A DNA stretch of 64,000 nt from Phocoena phocoena (taxonomy: Eukaryota > Chordata > Mammalia > Artiodactyla > Phocoenidae), in contig NC_089220.1 of assembly GCF_963924675.1 (NCBI RefSeq), positions 118,436,697-118,500,696 of the forward strand, in the 5' to 3' direction. The position numbers and the translations under genes are program-made. Under the pieces are notes generated by a model. That model searched no databases, was not told the origin of the DNA, and worked only from the letters and a program-made list of their open reading frames with translations. This document shows, piece by piece, positions 45,801-58,745 of the stretch. Position 1 is the stretch's first letter. Each line of letters opens with the position of its first letter.

Positions 45801-46610
45801 AAATAGAGAACCTTGTACACTGTTGATGGGAATATAAATCGGGATACCCATTATGGAAAGCAGTGTGGAGGTTCCTAAAAAAATTAAAAATAAAACTACC
45901 CATATCATCTCATAATCCCACTTGTGGGTATATAGTCAAATGAAATGAAACCGCTATCTTAAAGAGATATCTGCATTCCCATGTTCATTGCAGTATTATT
46001 CACAATAGCCAAGACATGGAAACAACCTAAATATCCATCAGCAGATTAATGGATAAAGAAAATGTGGTGTGTACATATGCAATGCATATTATTTGGGCAT
46101 GGGAAAGAAGGAAATCTCCCATTTGTAACAACATGGATAGAGGGCATGCTGTGTGAAATAAGTCAGAGAGAGAATGACAAATACTATATGATCTCATGTA
46201 TGTAGAATCTAAAAAATCGAACTTATAGAACCAGAAAATAGAATGGTGGTTGCCAGCGTCTGGGGGGTAAGGTAAATGGGAAGCTGTTGGTCAAAGAGTA
46301 TAAGCTTCTAGTTATAAGATGAATAAGTTCTGGGATCTAATGTATAGTGTGGTGGCTGAGGTTAACAATACTGTATTATATAGTTTAAAGTTACTAAGAG
46401 ATAGATCTTAAAGGTCCTCAACCCCCCCCCCACACACAATGATAAATATGTGAGATAATGAAGGTGTTAATTAACCTTATTATGGTAATCATTTCATAAA
46501 ATATATGTACATTAAATCAACACATTATTTGATTAAACTTGATACCTTAAACTTGTACAGTGTTATGTGTCAATTATATCTCAATAAAACTGAACGATAA
46601 ATTTTGAAAA
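42870..46610 (+). mobile_element. Long old L1, plus strand, ORF2 centre missing
   Basis: Order: 5'UTR-like (42870-43900, with many short chance frames), ORF1 remnant (43950-44400; cctgagaacttcacagatat, ccaaccaagaatatgttagc), endonuclease part of ORF2 (44800-45560; gaatggattttataaaagac, ggtagctacattatttcaga), a CHR-2 SINE (45578-45770), then the ORF2 end and 3'UTR (45775-46610; attcacaatagccaagacat, ttgtcaattatatctcaa-like wording). The junction at the SINE coincides with the loss of the reverse-transcriptase core. Confidence 0.8.
45578..45770 (+). mobile_element. CHR-2 type SINE, plus strand, no A tail
   Basis: It runs from gggccaccctggtggcgcag to agtgagaggccctcgtacct. It has an A box (tggcgcagtgg near 45593) but an altered B box (gggatcgtgcccc). 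The usual A-rich tail and a target-site duplication are absent, and L1 sequence from a distant part of ORF2 follows immediately. Confidence 0.9.
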
Positions 46611-46741
46611 GATAGTCACTGGGAAAAAAAAACAAAGAATTAAACGAGACTTTTTTTAAGCTGTAGTAAATATGTGATGTTGGTGCAAATAGACAAATAT
46701 ATTTGTGGAAAATATTAGCCCAGAAACTGTTTTACATATAT

Positions 46742-46744
<3 letters not shown>

Positions 46745-46796
<52 letters not shown>

Positions 46797-46860
46797 ATAT
46801 ATATATACCTATATATATAATACACACATGTACACATATACATGTATATATAGAGAGAAT
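46745..46860 (+). repeat. (GT)22 and TA-rich compound microsatellite
   Basis: GT units at 46745-46788, then gcgcgc, TA runs and tacacatata-type text to about 46855. Part of an open frame (46703-46951) crosses it, which explains that frame's VCVCVC run. Confidence 0.95.
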
Positions 46861-47764
46861 CTTGGTATTTGACGTAAGTTGCATATTCAATAGTGGAGAA
46901 AGAATGAACCCTTCAGTAAATGGGACTGGGACAATTATTTTTCCATACTAATCAATCAATGAATGGATGTATGTGTAAGTGAATAAGTGATGGAATAAGA
47001 CCCCTATCTCACAAACTTGAAAATTAATTCCAGGATAAGTTAAAGCCCTATATGTAAAAAGCAGAACTTTTATAATTTAGAAGAAATATAGTATATCTTT
47101 ATGATATTAGTTATAACATAATTTAAGATCTCAAAAGCATATATAATTAAGGTAACATGACTGACAACATTAAAATTAAAAATGTCTTCAAATAATAACT
47201 CAAAGTTATATGCTATGAATGAAAAGAAGATATTTGCAACACATATAACCAGAAATTGGACTAGAAAAATATATTAAAGTTATCCTACAAATCAGTAGGA
47301 AAAAGTGAACCCATGAGGAAATTGAGTGGAGTCATAAAAAAAGAGAAATCCAGATGGCCACTAAATATTTGGAAAGATGTTCAACCTCATTAATAGATTT
47401 CTATAAATTTAAACAAGGCACCATTTCACTCCCAGTCTGGTGAAAACTGAAAATGGAAAATACTAAGTGTTTGAAAGCATATGGTGAAAGGAATCCCTCA
47501 TATACTGCTGGTAGAGCAGTTTGGCAAGATCTGGTAAAGTAGAAGCTTGCATGCCCTGCTTGACCCCCAAAATTCTATTTCTAGTTTTATACTTTGGAGA
47601 AACTCTTATACCTGGGTGCAATGAGATCTATACAAGGATGTGTGTTCTATCCTCATTTTAATAGCAAAAGCCTAAAAATAACCTAAATGTCATCAGTGGG
47701 GGAATGGCACTAGGAGAATGAATGAATTGCAGGTTTGTCGTATAATAGAATACTATGAAGCAGT

Positions 47765-47875
47765 TTATTGATTCATTTATTTAAGAAACATTAATGAACT
47801 TTCAACTGTGTACTAAACACTTTGGATACTGAGGATATGATGGTAAGCAACACAAAGTCTTGTAAGTCATCACTT
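47765..47875 (-). mobile_element. LINE-2 3' end, antisense
   Basis: The text tgattcatttatttaagaaa, cattaatgaactttcaactg, tgtactaaacactttggata and ctgaggatatgatggtaagc is the inverted L2 3' terminus (ancestral wording: attcaacaaatatttattg, actgtgctaggcactgggga). Confidence 0.7.
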
Positions 47876-48105
47876 AAGTTGTGGCGGTTAAGATGAATGG
47901 AGGCAAAGAGTACGTTCACTTTGTGAAGTCATCAAGCTTTATACTTATAATTTATGCACTTTTCTATATGTATACTTAAGTAAAACATTTACTTTTAAAA
48001 ATGTAAATGCAGTGTTGACCAAAAAAGGGAAATTGTAAGAGTCTACATACAGTATGCTTCCGTTTAGGTAACATTTTAAAATTCTCAAAGAAATGTTATG
48101 TTGCT

Positions 48106-48149
48106 AGAGAGGGAGGGAGGAAGGGAGAGAGAGAGAGAGAGAGAAAGGG
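48106..48149 (+). repeat. GA-rich simple repeat
   Basis: GGGA units followed by (GA)n, forty-four bases, all purine. Confidence 0.95.
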
Positions 48150-48599
48150 TTACATAAAAGTGTAAAAGCACTAATAGGAGGTATATATACCAATTCGAGA
48201 TAGTCATTACCTTTGAGAAAGTTAGGAGGGGAAGGTAACCCTATTCTGTTTCTTTTTTAAAAATTAAGGCAATTTGAAAAAATAACATTTGTTAAATGTA
48301 GACAATGAGCCCATAGATTTTAGTTATATTATTCTCTATATTTTTGTGTATATTTGAAATATTTTATAATATTTCATTATTCTGAAAATATGTAAATTGA
48401 GGGAAGGAATCAAGTATTTATCCTGGCTTTTTTATGTAGATAGTATCTTAGGGTAACCAAGTAATCGATATTAATAAATTAATAAAGAATGTTGAACATA
48501 GAAAATCACTAGTTTTGTAAATCCTCTAATGAAATGAATCTAGATAATAACCACCAGTAGATACTAAAAACAATTAGGTGTATAGTTAACTGGTCCTCT

Positions 48600-49745
48600 A
48601 TGTATAGGGGGACCTTAAGGAGACATAATTCACATACCATACGATTAACTTATTTAAGACATACAATTCAATGCTCTTTGATATATTCACAGAGATGTGC
48701 AGCTACCACCACAGTCGGTTTCAGAACTTTTCCATCACCCTCAAAAGAAACCCTGTACGCATTAGCAATCACTCCCCATTTTCCCCTACCCTTTCCATCC
48801 TAGGCAACCACTAATCTACTTTCTGTTTATATAAATTTGCCTATTCTGGAAATTGCATATAAATGGAATCATACAATATGTGGACTTTTGTGACTGGCTT
48901 CTTGGAGTTAGCATAATATTGTTAAGGCTCATCCATATTGTAGCATGTATTAGTACAACATTCTGTCCTCTTTTTATTGCCAAATAATATTGCATTGTAT
49001 GGATGTACCACATTTAATTTTTTTTTTCCACATTTAATTTTGTTGATAGACATTTGAGTTGTTTTTACTCTGGGGCTATTATAAATAATGTTGCTATAAA
49101 CATTCATGTACAAGTTTTTGTGTGGCCATATAATTTCATTTCTTTGGGGTATGTGTCTAGGAGTAGAATTGCTTAGTTGTATAGTATATTCTAGATTTAA
49201 CTTTTTGAGAAACTGGCAAACTTTTCCAAATTGGCACCATTTCACGTTCCCACTAGCAACATATGAAGATTTCAGTTTCTCCACATCCTTGTTAATTTCT
49301 GCCAATAAATAGATAGATACACAGGCAGACAGACAGACAGATATAGATATAGATATCCTAGTGGGTGAGAAGTGGTATCTTGTTGTGATTTAAATTTGCA
49401 TTTCCCTGATAAGTAATAATATTGAACATCTGTTTGTGTATATTGGCTGTTTGTATATCTTCTTTGAAGAAATGTCTATTCAAATCCTTTGCCCATTTTT
49501 AAGCTGGGTTATTTATTATGGTTGAATTGTAAGTGTCCTTTATATATTCTAGTTATGTCTCTTATCAGTACTATGACTTACAAGTAATTTCTCCCTTTCT
49601 TTGGGTTGTCTTTTTACTTTATTAATGGTGTCCTTTGAAGCATAAAAATTTTAATTTTTATTAAGTCCAGTTTATTTTTTATTCTTTTGGTTTTGGATTT
49701 GGTGTCTTATTGCAAAATCATGATATTGAGGTCTTAGTTTTCATG
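48600..49745 (-). mobile_element. L1M 3' end, minus strand
   Basis: Plus-strand text gtgcagctaccaccacagtc, ccatcctaggcaaccactaa, ggaatcatacaatatgtgga, ggtgagaagtggtatcttgt and ttgggttgtctttttacttt is an inverted mid-old L1. At 49011-49043 the unit ccacatttaatttt occurs twice around a T run. The minus open frame 48922-49305 is an ORF2 C-terminal remnant. Confidence 0.85.
49309..49357 (+). repeat. Tetranucleotide/hexanucleotide microsatellite
   Basis: GATA, then CAGA/CAGG units, then GATATA units in a row, lying inside the inverted L1 (it interrupts the L1 text between tctgcc and tagtgggtgagaag). Confidence 0.9.
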
Positions 49746-52090
49746 GTATTATGGAAGTCCCTACCTTATGAGTACAAGCCTTCCCAAAATAGAAATCAGA
49801 AAACTATTTTTCCAGCCTCCCTTACAGCTTGGCATGGGCCTATGATCTAAGTTCTTCCAGTTAGAAGCACCCATGCCAAATTTTGCATCCGAGTCTAAGG
49901 AGGTAAGGAAGAAAGGCACTACAAAGAATCCATTCCAGTAAGGGTAGCAGCAGATACATCCAGTTCTCAGATTTCAACAATGACAGGATTTAGAAGTAGT
50001 ACATTTCTTCTGTCCACAGTGCAAAGTACGGTGCTGTGCCCAGCAGTTGTAAGCACAGTGTCTGCACTGAAAATCTCCCTCTTACCATTAGTAATTCATT
50101 TCTGAAGTGAATCCATTATGTGTGAGAATGCTAACTGCAAGTCTGTTTCCCATTATTTTAAATGAGAAAAAAAAAACACATTACATTTTAAACTCCAGTT
50201 TCCTAAACTGTACTAAAACACGGTAAAATGTATATGTAAGTAATAGACACATTACAATGTAAAGTGTCTAAAGCATCATAACAATTAATATGATTGTTAA
50301 TATTTTGCTTTGCATGCAGTAGCATATTACATACTCCCTTTGTTGTCTGTCAGTGCATTTTTTTGAAATATCTACACGGAATCCTGACGTTTATGAGTTC
50401 TATTTGGAGTGTAATTCAACTTGCATATCATTGTATTTAAAATGTACTGAGTTCAGAGTACATATAAGTTTTCTGTGTGTATTTCAACTGAAAAGCTTTG
50501 TAATGAGAGATAAGTGCATTCCATCAAGTTTGGGTATTAAAAACCAAGAGGCTTTGTACCAGGAAAATGTTATCCACAAAAACACTCTTCAGAGGTATGC
50601 CTGTTTTTATTGAGCACCTGTAATATGCCAGGTACTGTACAAGGGATGTGATTCTTGTCTACAGGCCCATATTTTAAATAAAACATGGTCGTGTTTCCTA
50701 ACCCTGTCCCAGATACCCTAAAAGTGATATAGAGGGTAAAAGAAGCAAAATTCTTTCTTTTTTCTTTAACCAGATAAGCTGTACCTCCTCCTCTCACTTT
50801 ATGGAAAATTGTAAAACATCTCATCAGATGAGTTATGGATTCCATTCTTAGCTCTGTTTGGGTATAACCCTAGGCAAGTCACTTCCCTTCCCTAGGTGAC
50901 AATTTCTTCATAATATGAAAAGTAGATTGAATTAGAAGATCTCTAGGGTTCTGTCCAGCTCTAAAATTGTGTGTTTTGCTTCAAACACATATATGTAAAT
51001 CATATAAGCAGAAAATATTCAAATGAGTGAAACAGTTTTAAAACTTCCCCCTTCTAGAATATTCAGAATTTCCCTAAATAGCTTTTATCCTGTAATCGCT
51101 CTCAGAAAAACCCAGGTGTTCCCCTTGTTTAGAAATTATGTACCGATCTTAACAGGGTAGGAAGACAGTGGTCAAAAATTGTTTTTATATCTATTTATTT
51201 TGTTAATTTAAAATGTTACCAGCAAGTATTAAGAAAAAGCACATGAACCACAAAACTGATTATTAACTTTTCATCATGTATGTTTCTAGGTGAATGTCTG
51301 TAATAAGAAAAGGGCAGTGAGAAGATAAATTTCACAGTGTTAATAGGCAAGTCCTCTTTGGAGTATTTTTTTCTTTTTCCAAGCATTACTCTGCCACTAG
51401 TGAAGTCTCATTATTTCTAAGTGTCCTAATCAATAAGGTCATGAAAGATTGATTTCAGGAGCTGTCACTGTGTTTATGACAAGAAACATATAGAGTCATT
51501 TATAGGAGTGGGCAGTAATTCTCCTGTTAACTAGTAAGTCAGGGAATCAGTAAGCCCATCTTACATGTCTTTAGGTGGTGAGGAGAATCTCAGTGGTGTC
51601 CATCACTGACAGAGGAGGAGGCTAATATTGGTAATTGAATTTCTGTAAAGAGAACAAAAATATACCATCATGTGTGGGGAAGGGGAGAAGGAACAAATCC
51701 ATACAAGTCTCCAATATGTATGAGTTGGTTGCATTGATTTTCCTCTACTGATGGTACGGGATGGATACAGAATTGTCCTCAGAAAATAAAAAGTTGATTA
51801 CAACAGCTCTTTTCCACTTAAAACTTTCAGAAGCAAACTACCAATGTTTCAAATAAAAATATATGTATTTTAATATAATTTTAAAATAAAACATTTTAGT
51901 TTTATTCTAGTAAAGTAATGTGTGTTGGTAGAAAATGTGTAACACTTAAACATTTTCTTAGTATTTCTTATGAACATGATTTTAAGAACCACACGGTTTT
52001 CTATCATATGAGTACTATAATTTATTTGGTTAATCATCTGTTTGGGAGACCTTTAGGTTTACGATAATGTATGTTGACTGTTAAAAACAA
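49746..52090. other. Mostly unclassified, small L2 and MIR fossils
   Basis: An inverted L2 scrap is visible at 50595-50670 (ttattgagcacctgtaatat, gccaggtactgtac). A MIR3-like piece lies at 50830-50985 (ccctaggcaagtcacttccc, gatctctagggttctgtcca). The part 49770-49990 may be an old LTR or DNA-transposon remnant. In the rest, 51000-52090, I see nothing. Confidence 0.5.
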
Positions 52091-52690
52091 AATTAAGCAG
52101 TACAGAAATACATATATGGAAAAGCGAAAGCCCCTTCATTTTTCTCTCCTAGTCCCTCATCTCAGACATAGCAGCTGTTAAGGAGTTTGGAAAATATCCT
52201 TCCATATTTTTGTCTGTTAATATTCTTATGCATATACATACATATATACTTTTTCTAATTAAAAAAATCAAGCTATATGTATTGTTAGTCCTTTCTTTTC
52301 AGTTAGTAGCATATTATGAATATTATTCCATATGAGCACATGATCTACCTAATTCTTACCTTTTTAATTAGCTGGGCTTATTTTTCAATTGAAAAAATGG
52401 CAATACATGGCTTAAAAAAATTTAAACCATCCAAAAGGGAATTCAATGAAAAGCAACCTTCTCTTTTACTTACCCTGGAAATTCTTTTTAAAGACTGCAT
52501 AGTATTCCATGGAATAGTTGTGCCATTAACTTATTTAACTGTTTCCCTATTGATGGACTTTTGTTTGGCTTTTTGGGGGAATTTTGCTTTTTCAAATAGT
52601 GCGTCAATGTACATCTCTGTACCTGTGCCGTCGTGGACTTGGGCTTATTTTCCAGGATAGATTTACTAGGTATGGAATTGAAATTCTGAT
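52090..52690 (-). mobile_element. Ancient L1M, minus strand
   Basis: The text catagtattccatggaatag, tgtgccattaacttatttaa, ctgtttccctattgatggac and caatgtacatctctgtacct is the inverted 3' end of an old L1. The plus-strand open frame over it (52316-52660) is an accident of this. Confidence 0.7.
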
Positions 52691-53505
52691 TTTAAAAAAG
52701 CCAATTATATATACTTAATACATGTTAAAAAGTAGTAACCTTCTTAGCCAGTATAATTGAGATCAATTGTAGTTGATCAGTTAAGCCCAAAGGTCAAACC
52801 AAGGAACTCATGATAAATGATACCTAAGTACTTTAAATATTTTGTTTCAACATATAAAACATTTCAGTTTATGTTCATTCACCAGTCTTCTGGTGTAGAA
52901 GCAAGGCTTTTCTTTGTGAATAGATCTCTTCTTTGGAATTCCATTCCATTATTCTTACATGAGTATTATTACCTATAATACAATAGCTACAGATTTCATA
53001 TTCAGGTTTTTTAAAGTGTAAAACCATCTGAGTTCATCCTAGTCCTCTAGATTTTTACGTTTTTCCCCCAGTCCTTTCACTTATCTCACTTAGACCTAAT
53101 TTGCTGGCAGTTTTGTATAGCAGCTGTTATTATCGAATCTTTCTGAAGCATTCAACTTAGTTTTCACAGAAATGTTTTTTTCCTAATATGTCATTAATTT
53201 TCTCGACATTTAGTTAAATTACATAATATGGTGAAGAGTCAATTAACATAAACTTCTTTGGGAACAGATGGAACCTACGCTGTGTGTGATAACACTCAGA
53301 GGCAATATGTTCACTGGGATGTAGGCATCAGTCAGCATGTTTTACAGGAGAAGTGGAGAGTGTCCCATAAACGATCATTCTGGCCAAGTGGAGAGCAGCT
53401 GAAAGAATTTTGTACTATACTAATTCACAAGCCTACCTATGGTTTGCAAGGGTCCATTTCCACTCATCCTTGCAAACACCAGGTATTATTAATCCAAAAG
53501 GCATC
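52690..53505. other. Unclassified, with a possible L1 scrap near 53440
   Basis: No gene is supported. The text gggtccatttccactcatcc and ttgcaaacaccaggtattat (53450-53487) resembles the conserved L1 ORF2 wording 'tccacatccttgccaacacttggtatt'. The open frame at 53258-53509 overlapping it is therefore suspect. Confidence 0.4.
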
Positions 53506-53750
53506 TTAAAGCTGGAAAATGTTTCTCAGTGAACAACAAGAAGAACAAAACCCTAGCACTTATTGAGCATCTACTGTCAACGCTTTCCTATGTTGTCTCA
53601 TTAACTCATTATAGTAACATTATAGTATAGTAATGTTATCTGATGTTATCCCTATTTTTAAAGTAAAGTCACTGAGACAGAGAGATTAACTAACCTGGCC
53701 AGGGTAACACAGTAAGTGGCAGAGCTGAGATTGAAAAATACTTTTAAGCC
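53505..53750 (-). mobile_element. MIR, antisense
   Basis: The text cttattgagcatctactgtc, tgttgtctcattaactcatt, gttatccctatttttaaagt, cactgagacagagagattaa and cacagtaagtggcagagctg is an inverted MIR with a well-kept core. Confidence 0.85.
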
Positions 53751-54958
53751 TTTTTATTTGACATAATACGTTTACTGCATGAATGGGATATTCAGTATTT
53801 CAATGTCTTATATTTCATATAAGAAGTTAAAACATTCTGGCAAAATATAGAAGTAGTCCTTGTAGAAATATGAAATTTTTAGTATATTTTCCTTTCATGA
53901 AATATTCTTTCAGAATGGTTTATAAAATTTTTTCACTAAGTATATATTGAGCCTACAAGGCACTTTCCTGGTTTTACAAATTATAGGAAGAAAGTCATAG
54001 AATGTTAGAACTTAAGTCACCTTAAGAGTTATTTAGCCAACTCTCTCATTCTTTTGTTTGTGGAATATGTGAATGAAGTGTGCTGATGCTTTAAGTCTGT
54101 AAAGGCCATATCAATACAGATTAAAATTGGAATTTCCTACACTCTTAATGGAAGAAGATAACGTGGTCATGGCATGGGCATGGTAAACCAATCAGTCTAT
54201 AATCCTAAATGTGAAACTCATTTCTACAGGACCTACTGAGTGTGTCTGCTCTAGCATGTTTTCATTGTATAAATTAAGACCTGTATTTCTCTTTACATTG
54301 AGTTTTACCTTTTGTTATAGTTAACATCCAAATGTAAATAAGAGAGACAGACACACACCAAGTTGCTAAGCCACAGTTTCTGAAAAATGTTTTGTTTGAT
54401 AACCTCTTGAATTTACCTTGAATTCTCACATACTACATCCCCGTGATTATGTTTTTGGCATTTCAATTCCAAAAGAAGAAAAGCTAATCTTGATTTTTGC
54501 CCTATGATCTTAAATTTTCTTCAGAAGGGAAAATATTAGTAAGTGGCAAATAAAAGAAAAATGACCTACAGATCTTGCAGAGTACTTGCGTTAAGTATTT
54601 CTGCAGGACATATTTCTAGAAGTAGAAGTATAAATTGCACATTGCATCCAGCATTTTGTGAGAAGCTCTTGGGGTAAAGTCCTAAAGCACGTAAACTGAT
54701 GTTCAGCTGAGCAGCGAGGAAGAGGACTGTAGTCCCTTCTCCACTGGGAATCCTAGCCAACCCAAGAAAGGGACAACAGCAGGAAAAGGAACTGTAGCAG
54801 TGATAACAGTGAGCTTGGAGTGCCCATGGTAGATCCCTGTTTTTCTGATTAGAAATCTCTACGGCAAAATAAAGCGTTGGAAATTCCACTGTTAGAAAAC
54901 CAGCTGATGTGTTATATCCTCTGGAAGACTTCCCTACCAGGCTGCCCTTTCTGTACCT

Positions 54959-54960
<2 letters not shown>
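53750..54960. other. No recognised gene or repeat
   Basis: AT-rich sequence. The minus-strand open frame at 54566-55006 starts in a CA repeat and has no family features; no splice context supports it. Confidence 0.4.

Positions 54961-55008
<48 letters not shown>
54961..55008 (+). repeat. (CA)24 microsatellite
   Basis: Uninterrupted AC dinucleotides, the longest pure dinucleotide run in the window. Confidence 0.98.
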
Positions 55009-55010
<2 letters not shown>

Positions 55011-55033
55011 GCCTGTCATCACTCCAGATTAGC

Positions 55034-55706
55034 TACCCTTTCTTTTATTTATTTATTTATTATTATTTTTTAACATCTTTATTGGAGTATAATTGCTTTA
55101 CAATGGTGTGTTAGTTTCTGCTTTATAACAAAGTGAATCAGTTATACATATACATATGTTCCCATATCTCTTCCCTCTTGTGTCTCCCTCCCTCCCACCC
55201 TCCCTATCCCACCCCTCCAGGCGATCACAAAGCACCGAGCTGATCTCCCTGTGCTATGCGGCTGCTTCCCACTAGCTATCTACCTTACATTTGGTAGTGT
55301 ATATATGTCCATGCCTCTCTCTCGCTTTGTCACACCATACCCTTCCCCCTCCCCATATCCTGAAGTCCATTCTCTAGTAGGTCTAGTAGGACACAGTCTT
55401 TATTCCTGTCTTACCCCTAGGTTCTTCATGACAGTTTTGTTTTTCTTAAATTCCATATATATGTGTTAGCATACGGTATTTGTCTCTCTCTTTCTGAATT
55501 ACTTCACTCTGTATGACAGACTCTAGGTCTATCCACCTCACTACAAATAGCTCAGTTTCATTTCTTTTTATGGCTGAGTAATTATTCCATTGTGTATATG
55601 TGCCACATCTTCTTTATCCATTCATCCGATTATGGACACTTAGGTTGTTTCCATCTCCGGGCTATTGTAAATAGAGCTGCAATGAACATTTTGGTACCCT
55701 TTCTTT
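55034..55706 (-). mobile_element. Young 5'-truncated L1, minus strand, with TSD
   Basis: The body at 55046-55694 is an inverted artiodactyl-type L1 3' end (ttggagtataattgctttac, gcaccgagctgatctccctg, gctgagtaattattccattg, attgtaaatagagctgcaat). It is flanked by taccctttcttt at 55034-55045 and 55695-55706. The tail side is a T/A-rich tract with tttattta units. It has few changes relative to other copies, so the insertion is fairly recent. Confidence 0.93.
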
Positions 55707-55984
55707 ATAATCTCATCCATTCATGTTTACCTCTCATAGGACTATCATTAATATATTGTATTGGTTTCAACTCTGTTCCTCAGAATTATTTAGGAATTTT
55801 TTTTAAGTAAATTCAGATAACTGGGCGATTTTCTCTTCTTTTTTGTTATGTTTGAAATTTTTTATCATAAAAATTAAAAAGAAAATGATGCTTTGGGTCC
55901 ACCACAGATTTATTAAATAAAAATCTCTACCAGTAATTCTGAGATACAGCTAGGGTGGAGAATCATTGCTATACCAGAATAGCT

Positions 55985-56105
55985 CACTTGCTTGTTTGTC
56001 TTCTTATAAGACTGTAGAGTCCTTGAGGATCCTTTTGTCTCTGAGTCCCTAGGACCTAGCCCAATGTCTGACATATTACTAGACGATCAATAAAGATTTA
56101 CTGAA
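55985..56105 (+). mobile_element. LINE-2 3' end, sense
   Basis: The text agactgtagagtccttgagg, cctaggacctagcccaatgt, ctgacatattactagacgat and caataaagatttactgaa is the L2 3' terminus. Confidence 0.75.
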
Positions 56106-58745
56106 GAAACAAGAAAATTAAAGAATGGATGAGATTATTCTGTTAACTAGGAAGAGGGTAAAGAGTAAGCTAGTGGAGTTTGTATACATAATGTTTTTAA
56201 TAAGAAGGTCTAAGATATACCATCCAATTTCTTTGAGGTTAGAATGAGAAATGAGCCAAAATGTACAACTTCATAGACTATGAAAACTTTCTTGCCTATA
56301 AAGATTACTAAGCTATTTCAATAAATAGGTAATTTATGAAGGGTGTAGACTTCCTTTCATAAGATGGTAGCTAGGCATTTTGTCCTGTACACTGGGAATT
56401 TAGGCTAAAGCCATCCATGATGTGTAGTTCTAGACTTTGGGGCCAGGACAAAGTTGGTGGAAAATTTTAGAATTAAACAGTCACAGGGTGAACCAAACCA
56501 AGACTGTAACGTTTTTACTTGAGGCTATTCTAATGTAGGTCTTAGGTATAAAAATGGTGCTGAGCATCTTGACTGATGTAAAAGGCAAAGACAGGGAAGA
56601 AACAGAAGAAAAAGCAGCAAAGTTTTACCTGGGAGGAACAGAAGCAGATGGAAACTGGCACGCAGATCGATCAAGAAATAGGTTAGTACTAGGCTGTGAC
56701 TCCAAAGTATTGCTGAGCTGCTGTTTCTCTGGTATTGGGTGTGTTCAGGGGGCAGGTAGGTAGTTGAGAAGAAACTGTAGAGGACTTAACATATGACTGA
56801 TATTCTATAAAACACAAGACTGAGCTAACCAGTGGGAAGAACTACACTAGGTAAACAAATTCATGTGCTTTTGTCTTTGATTTTATAATTACATGATTTA
56901 CAAAATGAATCTAGTGGTTTTGATTTAAAATATAATGGTACAGGATGAATAAAGCTATGTCAGTTTTTATTTTAGCTGATTGATCAAGGTAAAATATACA
57001 GATTCTTTTTTCATTTTCATAGTAGGAATATCTCCCTTCTCTAATCTTGAAAAGAGGTCTTTGAAGTGCATTTTACATATTCTAAATATTGGCTGAATGA
57101 CTAAAGAAGATTAATCTTAATAAATTCACTAGAATAAATTGACTTTAATTTGCCATATAGTGCAGTATGAATTGCCTTATATAAAACGTAGGAAATAATT
57201 TAGTTGATATTTATTGTGAACTTTAAGAAGCCAAGTCCTTGATTTTGGACTCTCACTTAATATATTTGTTACCATGTCTTGAAGTGACTGCCATTCCATT
57301 TTATAAACACTTTTTTACATATCTAGAAATTAAAAATTTTAATATGTCTATCCTTCATGTTGAAAGTCATCATTAAGGTCTAAGTATATGTAGCCCAGGA
57401 ATACAGATACAGGAATTGTAAACATTTACAGGCTGTCATAAAAATTCAGTCAGTGATATTCTAACCTTATAACTTATAAATATAAATATTTAATTTAACC
57501 TTATAATATATCATAATAAAATAGTAGAATTTGGTATGCAATGCCACCTTAATTAAAAGGTAAGTTGAAGTTTTCCAGAGCACTGGGCTGGACTTGCATA
57601 ACTTTTCAGGAAGGCCGTTCAAAGAAGTAATAACAATTATCCCCCGTAGAATTGAATAAATGAAAGAATGGATTCATTAAGTTTTTTAGAAAATTACTTA
57701 TAAATTTTATTCCATACTATTCCACTTAAAGTCATTGAAAAAACAGAAATTAAGGCTAATAGATTTTAAAATTCAGCTCCAATTAAAAACTGTCCTTTAA
57801 AGAGAAAATTTCACCTTTTTTCTACTGGTTAAAAACTGTGCTTTAGAGTAAAAGAAAAATTTACCCTTTTTCTACTAGTTTCTAATTCTTTTGTCTCTCG
57901 TATTACTTATTCTTGCCTCAACTAAGTTGCGACAATACCTTTTGGTGCATATTTTCTCAAGACTGATGACAACACTTACGACCTCCCAAAGCTGCTCCCT
58001 TGGTGACCACTAATGGTTTATCTAGTGTCAAACAAGATCTTTGTTTTCTTGATTTTAGATAAATTTGCAGCCCACTGCTTCACCAGTCACGAAGTCAGTT
58101 GTTTACATTTCAACAAAATGTTTGTCGTAACTTTCAAATACAGAGGAACTATAGACAGACGGTGTTTATCACGTTGTAGAGACTGTCAGAAATGGTTGGC
58201 CTCAACATAACTGAGTCGAGCTCAGTGTTTACATTTTCATCTACAAACTGTCAGGCCTGCTCACTATAGTGACCAACTGCAGCACAAGAAGATGAATAGC
58301 ACAGAATTTTTATACTAGTTGCCATGTATTGCTCTGAATTAGTCTTTTTTAAAAAAATGTGTTTTACAGATGATGGCTAAAGGATGAGAAGAAGCCATTC
58401 CAGTATTAGAAATTATATTACTATTTTAGTTAATGACCCTCTTCCAAAAGTGAAATGTGGAAACTCACATGTAGAATGTGTTTCCTGTGGTGATATTTTT
58501 TCCGATCATCTCCAAGTTAGGTCAGAAAAACGTGCTGACAAGTAGACAGAGGAGGAGTTTTTAGAAAGGAGGAGTAGCCCTTTGCTTGCACTGTAGTCAT
58601 GTCAACTATTAACAGCCAATTAAAGCCTGTTTCTCAATTTCAGGTATTTACTTAATCTTTTATTGAGCAAAGGTTTGGGGAGTATATAAATAAATTGAAT
58701 GCTGCTTAAGATCTGTCCAGAGATCATATGTATGTGTATAAATAT
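56105..58745. other. No recognised gene or repeat
   Basis: AT-rich DNA without repeat landmarks I can name. Open frames at 56554-56763 and 58013-58210 have no family features. The second follows a weak acceptor-like ttgattttag at 58058, but I see no donor with matching phase. Confidence 0.4.

Larger units (their letters stand above)
46890..48415 (+). mobile_element. Ancient L1 fragments, plus strand
   Basis: The text attccaggataagttaaagc, ccagatggccactaaatatt, gttcaacctcattaatagat, tatactgctggtagagcagt and agaatactatgaagcagttt is L1M ORF2 end in sense orientation. Later 3'UTR-like pieces (47880-48415) follow an inserted L2 scrap (47765-47875, minus). A GA-rich low-complexity run lies at 48106-48149. 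Confidence 0.65.

Noticed and set aside
53258..53509. Possible exon: 83-codon frame with AG near 53267 and GT at 53482
   Set aside because: The pyrimidine tract is poor, the phase does not follow exon B (a phase-0 entry meets a stop), and the 3' part resembles an L1 ORF2 scrap.
54566..55006. 146-codon minus-strand frame
   Set aside because: It begins within the (CA)24 repeat, giving an artificial VCVC run. The remainder has no recognisable domain or splice sites.
58013..58210. 65-codon Cys-rich frame after an acceptor-like ttgattttag
   Set aside because: No matching donor, no phase agreement with exon B and no zinc-binding spacing that I could recognise with confidence.
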